Assembly (NCBI GenBank): GCA_963835535.1
Contig: CAWIFL010000005.1
Coordinates: 434,001 to 498,000 of the forward strand
Length of the DNA stretch: 64,000 nucleotides
DNA from: Fen-1245 sp963835535
GTDB taxonomy: Bacteria > Gemmatimonadota > Gemmatimonadetes > Gemmatimonadales > JACORV01
Direction: 5' to 3'
Part shown: positions 63,738-64,000 of the stretch, one piece after another
Layout of the letters: each line of letters opens with the position of its first letter
Numbering within the stretch: the first letter of the stretch is position 1
Notes under the pieces: generated by a model
The model's input: only the letters and a program-made list of their open reading frames with translations
What the model was told of the DNA's origin: nothing
The model's database searches: none
Position numbers and translations under genes: made by a program

Positions 63738-64000
63738 TCAGAACGACCAGTTCACGATCGGAAAGACCGGGAACTGCCCGCCCGTCTTGATGATGTTGAT
63801 CAGGCCGATCTGCACGCCGTGGAGCCTCTGCGCGTAGTTCACGAGGCCGAACTGGAGCCCGTTCCAGGACTCGGCGGTGTTCACGATTCCCCACTGCACG
63901 CCTTCGCCCTGCTTCGCGGACGTGAACCAGCCGCTCTGCAGGCCCGTGAACTGGCCCTGCGTGACCGCGCCCGCCGCCGCCTGCCAGCCGCTGAACGAGC
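63738..64000 (-). CDS. LA_2272-type surface repeat protein (5' partial)
   Basis: The last 86 codons of a minus-strand gene running off the window. The protein consists of short repeats of the form GLQ.G.VN / G.Q.GLINI (for example GVQWGIVNTAES, LQFGLVNYAQR, VQIGLINIIKTGG) ending PVFPIVNWSF, as in LA_2272-family surface repeat proteins, which are probably beta-solenoids or beta-rich surface proteins of unknown function. The stop is TGA at 63740-63738. Confidence 0.72.
   Translation of the reverse strand, partial: SFSGWQAAAGAVTQGQFTGLQSGWFTSAKQGEGVQWGIVNTAESWNGLQFGLVNYAQRLHGVQIGLINIIKTGGQFPVFPIVNWSF

Overview
The window is a GC-rich chromosomal segment whose gene content suggests a soil- or sediment-type bacterium of the Gemmatimonadota or a close relative. 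This is an inference from protein style: many short N-terminal lipoprotein signals, Big-domain and RCC1-repeat lipoproteins, M6 and M8 metalloproteases, an orphan duplicated FtsX permease and many GTG starts. There are no rRNA genes, no CRISPR array and no intact insertion sequence. Five tRNA genes are present.

Layout. 1-4.6 kb: end of an HAE1-type RND drug-efflux permease and its outer-membrane lipoprotein. 4.6-14.8 kb: a tightly packed five-gene minus-strand signalling operon with three GAF/PAS hybrid histidine kinases, a lone receiver and a HisKA-receiver-Ser/Thr kinase fusion. 15-29 kb: an M8-type metalloprotease lipoprotein, a CzcCBA-type metal efflux operon, two paralogous small exported Cys/His proteins, an M6 metalloprotease with a dockerin-like tail beside a cohesin-like lipoprotein, and a TonB-dependent receptor. 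29-34.3 kb: a DUF2723 membrane protein, a nitronate monooxygenase-like enzyme and a glycosyltransferase/polysaccharide deacetylase fusion. 34.4-34.8 kb: tRNA-His, tRNA-Trp and two tRNA-Glu among palindromic repeats.

34.8-46 kb: two PAS-GGDEF-EAL regulators of cyclic di-GMP flank a compact operon with two Rieske proteins around two small histidine-bearing membrane proteins. An ADOP-type permease follows. 46.9-48.7 kb: tRNA-Lys followed by a compositionally different stretch with a ClpP-like peptidase and an unknown partner. 48.7-57 kb: DUF502, KatG, DUF3795, DUF1330, an RCC1-repeat lipoprotein, a Cache-HAMP-GGDEF cyclase, an SH3-like lipoprotein and a SnoaL-like lipoprotein. 57-64 kb: an operon of two ADP-forming acyl-CoA synthetase-like proteins around a divergent FolE2-like protein, a glycerate 2-kinase, and the end of a surface repeat protein.

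Four genes between 42.5 and 52.4 kb carry five apparent single-base insertions. In each of the four, removing the extra base or bases restores the family reading frame. This points to consensus errors, or less likely to recent decay. The most interesting candidates for undescribed biology are the Rieske/b-type membrane protein operon, the five-gene His/Asp/Ser-Thr phosphorelay, the FolE2-like/acyl-CoA synthetase operon, the paired CHxERC exported proteins, and the ClpP-like cassette next to tRNA-Lys.
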